The notes under the pieces: generated by a model
Told to the model about the DNA's origin: nothing
The model's database searches: none
Seen by the model: the letters and a program-made list of their open reading frames with translations, nothing else
Assembly: GCA_026710565.1 (NCBI GenBank)
Contig: JAPOQV010000386.1
Coordinates: forward strand, 1-34,064
DNA: 34,064 bases
Direction of reading: 5' to 3'
Source: Spirochaetaceae bacterium
GTDB taxonomy: Bacteria > Spirochaetota > Spirochaetia > SZUA-6 > Bin103
Position numbers and translations under genes: made by a program
Shown here: positions 23,303-32,019 of the stretch, one piece after another
Layout of the letters: each line of letters opens with the position of its first letter
Numbering within the stretch: position 1 is the first letter of the stretch

Positions 23303-24253
23303 CTACCAGAGGCTCGATTCGCTGGTCTTGCGGCTGATCCAGTTCGCCGATACCAGCAGGATGAGGGCGATGACGCCGTTGAACAGGCCGATCGCCTGCC
23401 CGTAGCTGAAGTCCAGGCCGACGATGCCCCGGCGATACACGTACGTCTGGATGACGTCGGCTGTCTCGTAGATGCCGGGGTGATACATCAGAAACACCTT
23501 CTCGAAGCTGACGTCCACGATGTCGGCGACGGCGAAGATCAACACGATCTGGATGACCGGCAGAATGCTCGGCAGCGTGATCGACAGCGTCTGCTGCCAG
23601 CGGCTGGCGCCGTCGATCACCGCCGATTCGTACAGCTCCGGGTTGATGCCCGCCAGCGCCGCCAGGTAGACGATCGCCCCCCATCCCATCCCCTGCCAGA
23701 CGCCGGACCCGACGTAGAGCGGGCGAAACCAGCCGGCATCGTTCATGAACTTGATGGGCTCGATGCCGACGAACCCCAGCAGGGTGTTCACGATTCCCTG
23801 GAAGCCGAAGAAGTTGTAGATGATGCCGACGATCACGACCGTCGCGATGAAGTGGGGCAGGTAGCTGATGGTCTGTGCGACTCGCTTGAACGCCGCCGAG
23901 CGCAGCTCGTTGAACAGCAGGGCGAGAATGATGGGCGCCGGGAACCCGAAGACCAGGGACAGGGCCCCGAGCAACAGCGTGTTGCGGATGATCCGCACGA
24001 AGAACGGATCCTCGACGAACTGGCGAAACCACTTGAGGCCGACCCACGGGCTGGCCCACTGACCGCCGACCAGGTCGTAGTCGACGAACGGTATGATCAG
24101 CCCGTTGAAGATCGGCACGTAGCGGAAGATGACGAAGATCGCGAATGCCGGCAGCAACATGAGATAGAGGTTGCGATCGCGGGCCGCGTACCAGAGGAGG
24201 CGCGCGCTCAGCGGCTTGCCCGCGACGCCGGCTTGGACAGCCCGCTGCCCCAT
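23303..24253 (-). CDS. Carbohydrate ABC transporter permease (YteP/LplB type)
   Basis: 316 residues from ATG 24253, two bases after the stop of the upstream gene (TAG GG ATG), with a GGGGAG ribosome site inside that gene's end. Hydrophobic helices begin LMLLPAFAIFVIFRYVP (31-47). The EAA loop is at about 206-225: ELYESAVIDGASRWQQTLSI. NLYLMLLPA and the VGLKWFRQFVEDPFF segment are characteristic of LplB-type subunits. It forms the heterodimeric channel with the following permease. The open frame further upstream to 24676 is antisense sequence of the neighbouring gene. Confidence 0.93.
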   Translation of the reverse strand: MGQRAVQAGVAGKPLSARLLWYAARDRNLYLMLLPAFAIFVIFRYVPIFNGLIIPFVDYDLVGGQWASPWVGLKWFRQFVEDPFFVRIIRNTLLLGALSLVFGFPAPIILALLFNELRSAAFKRVAQTISYLPHFIATVVIVGIIYNFFGFQGIVNTLLGFVGIEPIKFMNDAGWFRPLYVGSGVWQGMGWGAIVYLAALAGINPELYESAVIDGASRWQQTLSITLPSILPVIQIVLIFAVADIVDVSFEKVFLMYHPGIYETADVIQTYVYRRGIVGLDFSYGQAIGLFNGVIALILLVSANWISRKTSESSLW

Positions 24254-24255
24254 CC

Positions 24256-25779
24256 CTACTCCCCTGCCGCCAGCCGATAGGAGTACAGGCTGCCGGAGCG
24301 GAGCCGGAAACGAAGCCGGTACTTGCCGGGCGGCAGTCGCTGCAGATCGTCCCCGCCGACCTCGGCGTCGACCTTGTCGCCGCGGAATGCTCCCCTCGCC
24401 AGCACGGTGCCTGATGCGTTCCCCTCGCCAGGCAGCACCTCGACCATGAGCGTGCCGCCGGGGCCGGCCGTACGTGCGTTGACGAAAATCCGCACACCAC
24501 CCAGCCGCTCCGGCTTCGTCGTCAGCGTCCCCTCGTCTTCCCCTGCATCCACGCTGATGAAGCCATCCTGGCGGAGCCATGCGAGTCCGGTTCCGCATCC
24601 GAGGCGCCCCATCTCGAACAGGCCCGGATCGTTCGCGCGCCGGTACGCCTTCGTCTCCCGATGCTCTCCCGTCCATCCGTTGTAGTACAGCCAGATCCGT
24701 CCATCGCGCTCGACCAGTCCGTTGTTGGGCCCCACCATCCCGGCATCGAACTCACCGCGGCTGCCGCGCGGGATCAGGGGTTGGTGGCCCCCGACGCGCC
24801 GCCACGTGATGCCGTCCCGGCTAGCCGCGAGTTGGATGTCCATGAACCCCTTCTTGCGGATCTTGGGCTCATCCGGGTCGCCGTAGAGTATGTACAGCAG
24901 CCCCAGGTACCAGCCCTGGTAGATGGCTACCGGCATGCTGTAGAGCTCGACCCCTTCGGGATCTTCCTCGTCGGGGACCATGACCGTGCTGGTGGGCGAC
25001 CAGTGCACGAAGTCCGTGGAGGTAGCCCGCCCGACGAGCCGCATGTGCGGGAACCGGCGCATGCCTTCGTCGACGGGAGCGGGACGGCCTTCGTCCCCCC
25101 CGTGCAGCGAGCCGATGGTCGCGTCGTAGGTGTCGGGCTCCATCGCTCGCTGTCCCGGCTTCCAGGTGACGGGGCGCAGGAAAGCGACGTACGCCTGCTC
25201 CGTCGGGTCGAAGCCAAGCACGGAACCGTCGTCCGCTGCTGCCAGGTAGATCGGGTTGTCCGGATGAGGCCGCCAGTCGAGTCCGTCCGGGCTGCTGGCC
25301 GCGCACCAGCCCCACGACCCGGCCGATCCCATCCAGCCAGAAATCGCACCCGGCTTGTCGGCACCCGATCCCCAGTACAGCATCTTGTACCGCCCGGCCG
25401 GATCGCGGTCGTGATCGTCATGGACGATGTTGACCCCGCCGATGTCGTACGCCACCACGTTGTTTCGCCGGTCACCGTTGAGATCGTGGCGCCCCAGCAG
25501 AGGCTTCTCCCACCGGATGCCGTCGGTGGACTCGGCGTACGCACAGTGGAACGTACCGGCCGCCTCCCGCGCGAAGGCGTAGGTCTGGTACCAGTAGCGA
25601 AAGCGTCCCTCCTCGAGCAGCACCGTGCCGTGGTTGTGTCCCATCGCCCGTTCCCACGGCAGATCCGGCACGACCACCGGGTTGCCCCCGTATTTCTCCG
25701 CTTGGTGGAAACTGCGGATCAGCCCCTGCCGGGACTCGACGTGTGTGTCGTCCAGGAACAGTCGCCGGCACTCGCACAT
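24256..25779 (-). CDS. Glycosidase-like beta-propeller protein with C-terminal beta-sandwich
   Basis: 507 residues. It opens with RRLFLDDTHVES, the usual start of a propeller family seen beside sugar importers. Blades carry paired motifs such as AESTDGIRWEKPLLG, ASSPDGLDWRPHP, ATSTDFVHWSPT and ASRDGITWRRVG. A VGPNNGLVERDGRIWLYYNG blade near 350 is strongly glycosidase-like. A C-terminal beta-sandwich (about 430-507) ends SGSLYSYRL. No signal peptide, so it acts inside the cell on imported sugar. It lies directly before the permease genes. Assignment to a numbered GH family would need a profile search. Confidence 0.75.
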   Translation of the reverse strand: MCECRRLFLDDTHVESRQGLIRSFHQAEKYGGNPVVVPDLPWERAMGHNHGTVLLEEGRFRYWYQTYAFAREAAGTFHCAYAESTDGIRWEKPLLGRHDLNGDRRNNVVAYDIGGVNIVHDDHDRDPAGRYKMLYWGSGADKPGAISGWMGSAGSWGWCAASSPDGLDWRPHPDNPIYLAAADDGSVLGFDPTEQAYVAFLRPVTWKPGQRAMEPDTYDATIGSLHGGDEGRPAPVDEGMRRFPHMRLVGRATSTDFVHWSPTSTVMVPDEEDPEGVELYSMPVAIYQGWYLGLLYILYGDPDEPKIRKKGFMDIQLAASRDGITWRRVGGHQPLIPRGSRGEFDAGMVGPNNGLVERDGRIWLYYNGWTGEHRETKAYRRANDPGLFEMGRLGCGTGLAWLRQDGFISVDAGEDEGTLTTKPERLGGVRIFVNARTAGPGGTLMVEVLPGEGNASGTVLARGAFRGDKVDAEVGGDDLQRLPPGKYRLRFRLRSGSLYSYRLAAGE

Positions 25780-25792
25780 ACCGCCTGATCCC

Positions 25793-27526
25793 TCAGTCAG
25801 CCGCCCAAATGCTGTAGAGCCGCGTCTGGCGCATCCGCAGCTCCAGGTAGATCTTGCGGTCGATCAGGCGCGACGGCAGCGGTCCGGTGGTCCACCGCAG
25901 CGGGACCTGGCGGTGGTCGCCGTTGATCGGCCGCGCCTCTTCGAAGCCGAACCCTTCGACCGGCTCCCCGCGGTCATCCAGCACGCGGGCGACCAGCGAC
26001 CCGGCCGGCTCCGTGGTCACGTTGAGGTAGATGGTTGGAGCGCGCAGCATGAGCCCGGAGGTGGTCAGCTCGCCCCGCTCGGCCGCCCGCAAGGCGACCA
26101 GTCGTTCGTTCTCCCACAGTGCCCACTGCACGATGTGGCGCCATTGGGTCGTGCGCGGCCACTTGTGAGGGAAGTTGTCCCGCCGGACGATGATGCCCAC
26201 GTGGTCCGCGTCGAACTGGACCAGGTCGTTGGTCGGGAACACACAGGCCGACGGCGATTCGGTATCGGGGTCCCAGCCCCTGGCATCGACGGCGATGACC
26301 GGATCCCCGGAAACGAACTCGAACGCCTCGCCGTCAAGGCTGACGGCCAGATGCAGATCCGCGCAATCGTCCTGCCCGCGCCGATAGCGGCTGACGAAGA
26401 ACAGATGTACGTCCGGCGTCCCCGGATACAGGCTGTGGCAGTTGGTGTAGTAGTCGACGCCAAGGTCCTCGCGGTAGGAGGGAAACAGGATGGGACGAGG
26501 AAGAGGCCAGCGGCCAAAGTCCGTGGTGCTGGTGAAGCCGATGCTGCGGCGCTGGGCGCGTTGCCAGTATCGGCAGTAGGCGGCGTAGCGGTCGTGCTCG
26601 GTGTCCCAGTAGGGGGTTACCTCCTCGGCCATGAAGGTGAGGGCCGGATGCGGAGACGCCGTCCAGTGCAGGCCGTCGGGAGACTCGGCTCCGAAGAACG
26701 CCATGGCGGGGCCGTCGGGCAGGGCGTCCAGGTCGTCCGGCATCACGCCGCCGACAATCAGCTCGTAGTGGCCGCCGGCTTCGACCTGGTCCCGGGGCAT
26801 GCGCGAGAGCTGAACGAGCATGGACATGGGATCGAATGGTTCGTCGGCCTCCCGGCAATGACGCACCAGCTCCCGGATCGGCATCCGGCCGCCGAACAGG
26901 CCCTTGTAACGGCCGGCGGGCGACGCTGACGGGTCGACGAAGAGCTTCATCCCCGAGAAGCCCCGCTCCGGTACCTGCAGCGTGCCGAAGACGATGTTGG
27001 TACGCCGGCCCCCGATCTCGACCACGTCCAGGTCGGGTGCGCGCCAGTCGACGCCGTCATCCGATTCCAGGTAGCGGACCACCAGGGTGTGGCTGGTCAG
27101 GTCGAAGCCGGCGGCCTCCTCCCGGCTCTGGCGCCGCTGGGCCGCGGTCGCCTGGTCGCCGAGGCGCATGCGACCGCCGGCCCACGCGCGGAAGCGGCCG
27201 CCGTCCTGCATGATCTGCGGATGCAGGTCCGCGAAGGCGTCCACGCGGTCGCCGAGCGTCGCCGGCTGCGCCTCGAAGGCGAGACCGCTCGGTACGTGGA
27301 ACGGACGCCCGATCACCTCGTGCTTCCGGAAGGTCCTGGTCCCGTAGTAGTCCGCGGTCGCATGCAGCGGATGCGGCTTGCCGTCAGGCTCCGACCATAT
27401 GATCTTGCCGGGAAAGACCAGCCCCGCGTCCAGGAACAGCAGGTGCCGCGCGCCGAGGTCGTAGACCATCTCGACCTCTTTCGTGGCGGGATACCGGCAG
27501 TAGACGTTGCGCGCGCCCTGGTACAT
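25793..27526 (-). CDS. Large glycosidase-like beta-propeller protein with C-terminal beta-sandwich
   Basis: 577 residues. ATG 27526 has GGGAGG 6 bases upstream; the in-frame GTG/ATG upstream to 27655 would run into the 98-base gap and the neighbouring gene. It begins YDLGARHLLFLDAGLVFP, then carries propeller blades VRYLESDDGVDWRAPDL, GAESPDGLHWTASPHP, STTDFGRWPLPRPILFPS and HLAVSLDGEAFEFVSG. The C-terminal sandwich (about 475-577) has MLRAPTIYLNVTTEPAGS and ends MRQTRLYSIWA, the same module as in the proteins at 12402 and 24256. It is probably a cytoplasmic hydrolase or phosphorylase-like enzyme for an oligosaccharide; the catalytic residues cannot be fixed by eye. Confidence 0.72.
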   Translation of the reverse strand: MYQGARNVYCRYPATKEVEMVYDLGARHLLFLDAGLVFPGKIIWSEPDGKPHPLHATADYYGTRTFRKHEVIGRPFHVPSGLAFEAQPATLGDRVDAFADLHPQIMQDGGRFRAWAGGRMRLGDQATAAQRRQSREEAAGFDLTSHTLVVRYLESDDGVDWRAPDLDVVEIGGRRTNIVFGTLQVPERGFSGMKLFVDPSASPAGRYKGLFGGRMPIRELVRHCREADEPFDPMSMLVQLSRMPRDQVEAGGHYELIVGGVMPDDLDALPDGPAMAFFGAESPDGLHWTASPHPALTFMAEEVTPYWDTEHDRYAAYCRYWQRAQRRSIGFTSTTDFGRWPLPRPILFPSYREDLGVDYYTNCHSLYPGTPDVHLFFVSRYRRGQDDCADLHLAVSLDGEAFEFVSGDPVIAVDARGWDPDTESPSACVFPTNDLVQFDADHVGIIVRRDNFPHKWPRTTQWRHIVQWALWENERLVALRAAERGELTTSGLMLRAPTIYLNVTTEPAGSLVARVLDDRGEPVEGFGFEEARPINGDHRQVPLRWTTGPLPSRLIDRKIYLELRMRQTRLYSIWAAD

Positions 27527-27624
27527 CTGGGGCCTCCCTTCGGCTATGCCATGCGGATCATGACAGCACACCCCAACCCGTTTATCGGATTCTGTCAAAA
27601 CACAGGTGCCGATGTCGCAGGCCG

Positions 27625-28989
27625 CTACGTGCCGATGTTCGCGGGAAAGTCCCACTCTCCCGGATGGGCTCGATCGAATAGCAGCTCCGAGTAATAAATG
27701 CCGTGTGCCTCCCGCTCGGCGGCATTCACGGCGACGCCGGCGTGTGCCGGATCGGCCAGCGCGAAGGTGCGCAGTCGATGCACCACCGTCTGACGATCTC
27801 CCCCGGCGTGTGACAGCACCTTGGCCTGATCGACCACGGCTTTCGCCTCATCGCGGATCGGCATCTTCCTGTCCACGGCGTCGAACACCACCTGCGGCTC
27901 GCCGGCGGCGGAGACCCGCTCCGGGTCGACCTCCCACTGATACAGCGGGTTGCGCATCCCCGGCCAACCCGGCCGGACGCGCGAGTCGTTGCTGTAGATC
28001 CGGATCATGCCGTCGGCGCAGCGGAACGCGGTCTGAAGGCCGGGCGAGGGCACGTCGACGTACGCTGGCCGGGGCAGATCGGTCAGCGGATCGGCGGCGC
28101 GCAGCCACGCCACCCCTCCCTCCGGACGGCGAAAGGCCGGGCGCACCCGCGCGCTGATCGCCCAATCGCCGCTGCGGAGCCGCATCGGGCACGGCTCCCA
28201 GAGCCCTTCGGCCGAGACCGGCCCGGTGCGGGTCCACTCGTACCGGCCGGCGGCCGGGCAGTACGAGAACTCCAGGCATGCGACGCGCTCGGTAGATGGA
28301 CAGAAGACCGTCATCGGCGCCAGCCAGCGGGTGGCGTCGTCGTCGATCGGCACGGGATTGACCATGCCGGTGATAACGCGGCGTATCTCTGCGCGCTCGC
28401 AACACGCGTACCCCGACCCATAGCCCTTCTGCCGCAACGGCTGCACCGCCGCCGCCGGCGCAAAGGCGTCGGTGGCCGGATCGAAGCGCACTTGCGTCCA
28501 TTCGACCAGCGCGGTCGCGTCAAGACGGCTTCGTCCCTCCTCGATCGTCTCGAGCCCCAGCCATCCGGTGTCCGGGTCGAGGGGACGGGCGACCCGCGTC
28601 CACATGAAGGTAAACAGTCCGGCGTGCGCCGGAACCTGCCCATCGATGAGCGCCCCGGCCGGGACACCAAACCCCAACGGGCCGATCGTCTGCCGGCTGT
28701 AGACGCGGCCATCGGAACGTGCGTCCCAGTCGTCGGTGGTGGCGCGGAGCACTCCCTCGCAGAGCAGCTCGCCGTCGTAGCCGCCCGCGCGGATCTGGTA
28801 CAGGGTGCCGCGGTTGTCATCCGAGCCGCGCCAGCCGCCGCTGGTCAGCAGCAGTAGAAACCGGTCGCGGCTGAGCTGCAGGCCGCCGACGTGGCGAGGG
28901 AACACACCATCGGTGCCGGCCTCACCGGCGGTACGAAACCGATGGACCAGCTTGCCCCGATAGTCCAGGGTCGCCGCCGGCGTGCTCAC
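27625..28989 (-). CDS. Beta-propeller protein of unknown specificity
   Basis: 454 residues from a GTG overlapping the preceding stop (GTGA, 28986-28989); the open frame upstream to 29730 is a shadow. It starts TPAATLDYRGKLVHRFRTAG. Blade-like segments include VGGLQLSRDRFLLLLTSGGW, RVYSRQTIGPLGFG and LECFSY-type strands ending near CPAAGRYEWTRTGPV. The plan resembles sialidase/exo-alpha-type propellers (BNR-like), but no Asp-box is certain. Several Cys residues (YACCERAE, FCPSTERVACLEF) are clustered around 240-290. No signal peptide. Co-translation with the TIM-barrel gene suggests the two act on the same glycan. Confidence 0.65.
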   Translation of the reverse strand: MSTPAATLDYRGKLVHRFRTAGEAGTDGVFPRHVGGLQLSRDRFLLLLTSGGWRGSDDNRGTLYQIRAGGYDGELLCEGVLRATTDDWDARSDGRVYSRQTIGPLGFGVPAGALIDGQVPAHAGLFTFMWTRVARPLDPDTGWLGLETIEEGRSRLDATALVEWTQVRFDPATDAFAPAAAVQPLRQKGYGSGYACCERAEIRRVITGMVNPVPIDDDATRWLAPMTVFCPSTERVACLEFSYCPAAGRYEWTRTGPVSAEGLWEPCPMRLRSGDWAISARVRPAFRRPEGGVAWLRAADPLTDLPRPAYVDVPSPGLQTAFRCADGMIRIYSNDSRVRPGWPGMRNPLYQWEVDPERVSAAGEPQVVFDAVDRKMPIRDEAKAVVDQAKVLSHAGGDRQTVVHRLRTFALADPAHAGVAVNAAEREAHGIYYSELLFDRAHPGEWDFPANIGT

Positions 28990-30632
28990 GCCGGACGCGG
29001 CGAATCGGGCCAGATGCCGTCCGGATATTCGTAGCGAATCGAAAGCTCGATGTCCTCGACGGTGATGTCGAACTCGTCGGCCAGGCGCTCGTTGCGCTTG
29101 GCCATCCGCAGCGTCACCTCGTTGCTGCCGCGCCGGGGCAGGTGCCCGGAAAGGTCGTACTCGAACCAGTCGCGCCCGACCCAGCGCAGGTAGTAGGCGC
29201 CGGCCCGCATGGGCGTGTCGCACTCCAGCAGCTCGCCGTTCAGGGCGACCTCCACCTCGTCGTAGCCGGTCATGTTCGTCAGGTGGACGCGGAGGCGGCA
29301 CGTGCTCAGACGGTCCGCCTTGCCTTGGGCGTCGTCGGCCACCTCGATCGCTATCGGCAGCGGATCGGGGCCGAGCACCGCCGGGATCTGGTGCTTGGTC
29401 TCCAGGCAGTTGGGAAACGAGTCGTGTGAGCGCATGACCACGTAGGTCTTGTCCTTGAACTCCAGCCGCATCGGACTGCCGACGTCGTCCAGCACGTCGC
29501 GGTTGTCGTAGTTGTAGGTGGGCGCGGTGCCGAAGTAGTTGAACACGTACAGGCCGGGGACGCCCCTCGCCAGGTGGCGCGCGGCGATCGCGCGCGTCAT
29601 CTCGTTGGTCATCCCCGTCATGAGCGGCGTCTGCACGAACCAGCGCTTGTCGTCCGAGTCGCCGGCCAGGTAACCCTCCTCGATCGCGGGGTAGATCTGC
29701 GTGTCGGTCGAGTCGGCCAGCTCCACCCACTCGCCCACGTCCTCCTCCATGTCCTGGCCGAAGAAGCAGGAAGGGACGAGGATGTCGACCAGGCCTTCGC
29801 GCACCCAGGTGCGCACGTCCAGGCCGAGGCGCTCGCTGCCGGCGACGGTGTTCGGCACCCGCGCGGCGAAGCCGATCGGCCGGCCGCGCGCTTCGCCGAT
29901 GCGGTCGATCCCGATTCGCATCTGCCGCATCATGTCGGTCATCAGCGGCATGCCGGCCTGCTCCCGGCCGCGCTTGAAGTAGCCGGGGCAGCGCATGTAG
30001 TCACACAGGAATCCGTCCAGGTCGTAGCGCTCGCACGACTCGAAGGCCAGATCGCGCCGCACGTCCCGAACGTCCTGGTGGGCGTAGTCCTGGAAGAATC
30101 GCAGCACGTTCCACAGCCTGTCCGGCCAGCCGGCGGCGCCGTCCTCCCCGATCAGGTACTCGGGGTGCTCGGCGAAGAACTCGCCCGACCAGAGGTTTGA
30201 GTCGTCGGCGTCGACGCCCCAGTGGTGCCAGTCGTTCATGGCCAGGCGGAACCAGAAATCGACGCCGATGCGCTTGGCCTCCCGCACCTTGACCTCCTCC
30301 GGGTCGATGCCGGCCTCGAAGGCGAGGCGCAGGTGCTCGGCGGCGCGCCACAGCTTCACGTCGCCGACGCGGGCACCGCGCTGCATGCGGTCGACGATGA
30401 ACTCCGCGCCCTTTACCTCGGTGGGCCACCCCACGGTGAAGCCGGCGTTGGAGCCCATGGCGCCGACGTAGGCGTCCACCGGGCGGCCCTGAAAGAAGCC
30501 GAAATGCGCCTGCGCGATCCGCTCCGCCGAGATCGGCGGGTGGTAGTACATCTCCTGACCGGCATTCTGGTCCCACATGACCCGGTAGCGCCGCACGCGC
30601 CGGTCCTTGCGTTGATCGTCAGCCACTGTCAT
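28986..30632 (-). CDS. TIM-barrel glycosidase-like protein (GHL10/DUF187-like)
   Basis: 548 residues from ATG 30632, with GGGAG just before it; an in-frame ATG at 30647 is the alternative. The (beta/alpha)8 barrel covers roughly residues 15-400: VDFWFRLAMNDWHHWGVDAD, FESCERYDLDGFLCDYMRCP, VDILVPSCFFGQD and ARGVPGLYVFNYFGTAP are strand ends with the acidic and aromatic residues expected of a sugar cleft. A C-terminal beta-sandwich (about 430-540) resembles a carbohydrate-binding or accessory domain. There is no signal peptide. It resembles hypothetical glycosyl hydrolase 10-like proteins; the exact family and catalytic acids are not assigned. It is translationally coupled to the following propeller gene by GTGA. 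Confidence 0.75.
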   Translation of the reverse strand: MTVADDQRKDRRVRRYRVMWDQNAGQEMYYHPPISAERIAQAHFGFFQGRPVDAYVGAMGSNAGFTVGWPTEVKGAEFIVDRMQRGARVGDVKLWRAAEHLRLAFEAGIDPEEVKVREAKRIGVDFWFRLAMNDWHHWGVDADDSNLWSGEFFAEHPEYLIGEDGAAGWPDRLWNVLRFFQDYAHQDVRDVRRDLAFESCERYDLDGFLCDYMRCPGYFKRGREQAGMPLMTDMMRQMRIGIDRIGEARGRPIGFAARVPNTVAGSERLGLDVRTWVREGLVDILVPSCFFGQDMEEDVGEWVELADSTDTQIYPAIEEGYLAGDSDDKRWFVQTPLMTGMTNEMTRAIAARHLARGVPGLYVFNYFGTAPTYNYDNRDVLDDVGSPMRLEFKDKTYVVMRSHDSFPNCLETKHQIPAVLGPDPLPIAIEVADDAQGKADRLSTCRLRVHLTNMTGYDEVEVALNGELLECDTPMRAGAYYLRWVGRDWFEYDLSGHLPRRGSNEVTLRMAKRNERLADEFDITVEDIELSIRYEYPDGIWPDSPRPA

Positions 30633-30680
30633 CACTCCCTGCAGCATCAGGTCGGCAATCCCACCGTAGCCGAATGTCGA

Positions 30681-31388
30681 TCACAGCGACACCGGCCCTC
30701 GGCTCGTGCGGTTGCGGAGAATCGCGCTCTCCATCTCGTCGACCGCGGTCCGGAGATCGGTGTCGATCACCGAATGGATGCCGTGGAGCGCGGCGTCGAT
30801 GAGCGCGCCGGCCGCGCCGATCGCATATGGCAGCGGCCGGAGTCCGGGAGCCAGCCGGTTGGTTCGGCAGTTGGTGTAGGGCTCGTAGCCGCCGCGGCGG
30901 CGCTCGGCGTCAGTGGCGATGTAGCCGTCGCTGCCGTTGGCCATCGGCAGCAGCAGCGTCTCGCCCAGCGGGCTGCGCGCGGCCAGCTCCAGCGCGATCT
31001 CCGTGAACGGCTCGCCGCCGTAGAACACCAGTCCCAGATCGTCGATCACCCAGACGGCGAGCGACGATCTCCAGGTGGCCGGGAACCGCCGGCCGGCGGC
31101 CAGCGCCGCCTTCATGTCCACGGCCCAGACGATCGACCCGGCTGCCACGCCGGTAGCGCAGGCCAGCCGCCGGCGCAGGTGGTCGCAGTGACCGGTCAGC
31201 AGCAGGACCAGGTCCAGGGTGACCAGCAGGCCGGCCGTGTCGTCGAGCCGGAGCGCCAGCGCCTTGGCGCGCAGCGGCGCCCCGCGCCGCTCGATCTGCA
31301 CGTTCATCACCCCGTGGATGGCGTTGTCGACGTGATCGGGACCGGGATCCATCGCGACCGACGCGGCCCCCGCTCGGAACTCCGACAT
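30681..31388 (-). CDS. Ceramidase-like protein with the catalytic middle missing
   Basis: 235 residues. The ends match neutral/alkaline ceramidase-like hydrolases: MSEFRAGAASVAMDP at the start, AKALALRLDDTAGLLVTLDL, and near the C-terminus DLGLVFYGGEPFTEIALELA plus SDGYIATDAERRRGGYE. These families are usually 400 residues or more, with a zinc-binding HTHSGP motif straight after a segment like ATGVAAGSIVWA. Here that segment is followed at once by VDMKAALAAGRR, so about 200 residues including the metal ligands appear to be deleted in frame. The product is probably not an active amidase. It would be the first gene of the sugar operon, 33-48 bases before the TIM-barrel gene. Its ATG overlaps, on the opposite strand, the first ATG of the divergent gene (CATG). 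Confidence 0.6.
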   Translation of the reverse strand: MSEFRAGAASVAMDPGPDHVDNAIHGVMNVQIERRGAPLRAKALALRLDDTAGLLVTLDLVLLLTGHCDHLRRRLACATGVAAGSIVWAVDMKAALAAGRRFPATWRSSLAVWVIDDLGLVFYGGEPFTEIALELAARSPLGETLLLPMANGSDGYIATDAERRRGGYEPYTNCRTNRLAPGLRPLPYAIGAAGALIDAALHGIHSVIDTDLRTAVDEMESAILRNRTSRGPVSL

Positions 31389-31398
31389 GCGCGTTAGG

Positions 31399-32019
31399 AT
31401 GACCGTCCATCTCGTGAGTGACGCGCACCTGCCCCGCGGCTACCACCACCTCACGGCGCGCGCCAAGGCGCCGCTGATCGCGCTGCTGTCGCTGGCGTCG
31501 ATCGCGTTGAGCGGGTACGTCTTTTCGCTCTTGCTGGAGTTGCTGCGCCTGCTGCGCGACCTCAACACGGTCGCGCCGGGCGGGGGCGTCAGCCTGCTGC
31601 GGGTCCTGTTCGGCTCCGGACTGCCGATCCTGGCAGGCGTCGGCTGGATCGCCGCCGTGGTGCTCATCGTCTATGCCTACAGCCGCTACGGGGTGCGCAG
31701 CCGCTGGCTCAAGCAGTCGGTGAACGATCTTCCCCCGATGGCCATGCTGGCCGCGGGCGCAGGCTACCGGACGCTCTTCAGCCGGTTCCTGCTGGTCACC
31801 GAGTTGGAGCTGTTCCTGGCAGCCGCGGTCCGCGCCGGAGAGCTGGCCCTCTGGGGACTGAACGGCACTTGGCGCGGCGAGTCGGCAGCCGCTGCCGCCG
31901 TACCGGCAGCGCTGGGCGTCGCGGCCGCCGTGGCACGGGGCCTGGTCGTCCGCGGGCACCATGTTACATTCGTCGCGCGCCTGCGCCGGACAGGACGCGC
32001 CGCGAGGGAGGGACGATGA
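31399..32019 (+). CDS. Small integral membrane protein of unknown function
   Basis: 206 residues from ATG 31399. ATG 31387 would overlap the divergent start codon, and GTG 31414 is a further option; no start has a strong ribosome site. Two clear membrane helices, LIALLSLASIALSGYVFSLL and LFGSGLPILAGVGWIAAVVL, are followed by an amphipathic part and a third, Ala-rich hydrophobic stretch AAAAAVPAALGVAAAVARGL. The tail is Arg-rich (positive-inside). No known domain is recognised. The stop overlaps the dioxygenase start (ATGA), so the two are one transcript. Confidence 0.6.
   Translation: MTVHLVSDAHLPRGYHHLTARAKAPLIALLSLASIALSGYVFSLLLELLRLLRDLNTVAPGGGVSLLRVLFGSGLPILAGVGWIAAVVLIVYAYSRYGVRSRWLKQSVNDLPPMAMLAAGAGYRTLFSRFLLVTELELFLAAAVRAGELALWGLNGTWRGESAAAAAVPAALGVAAAVARGLVVRGHHVTFVARLRRTGRAAREGR

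Noticed and set aside
27527..27624. TTGACA on the minus strand (27598-27593) in the 98-base gap of the sugar operon, as an internal promoter
   Set aside because: No acceptable -10 box lies 15-19 bases downstream; the hexamer alone is weak evidence.
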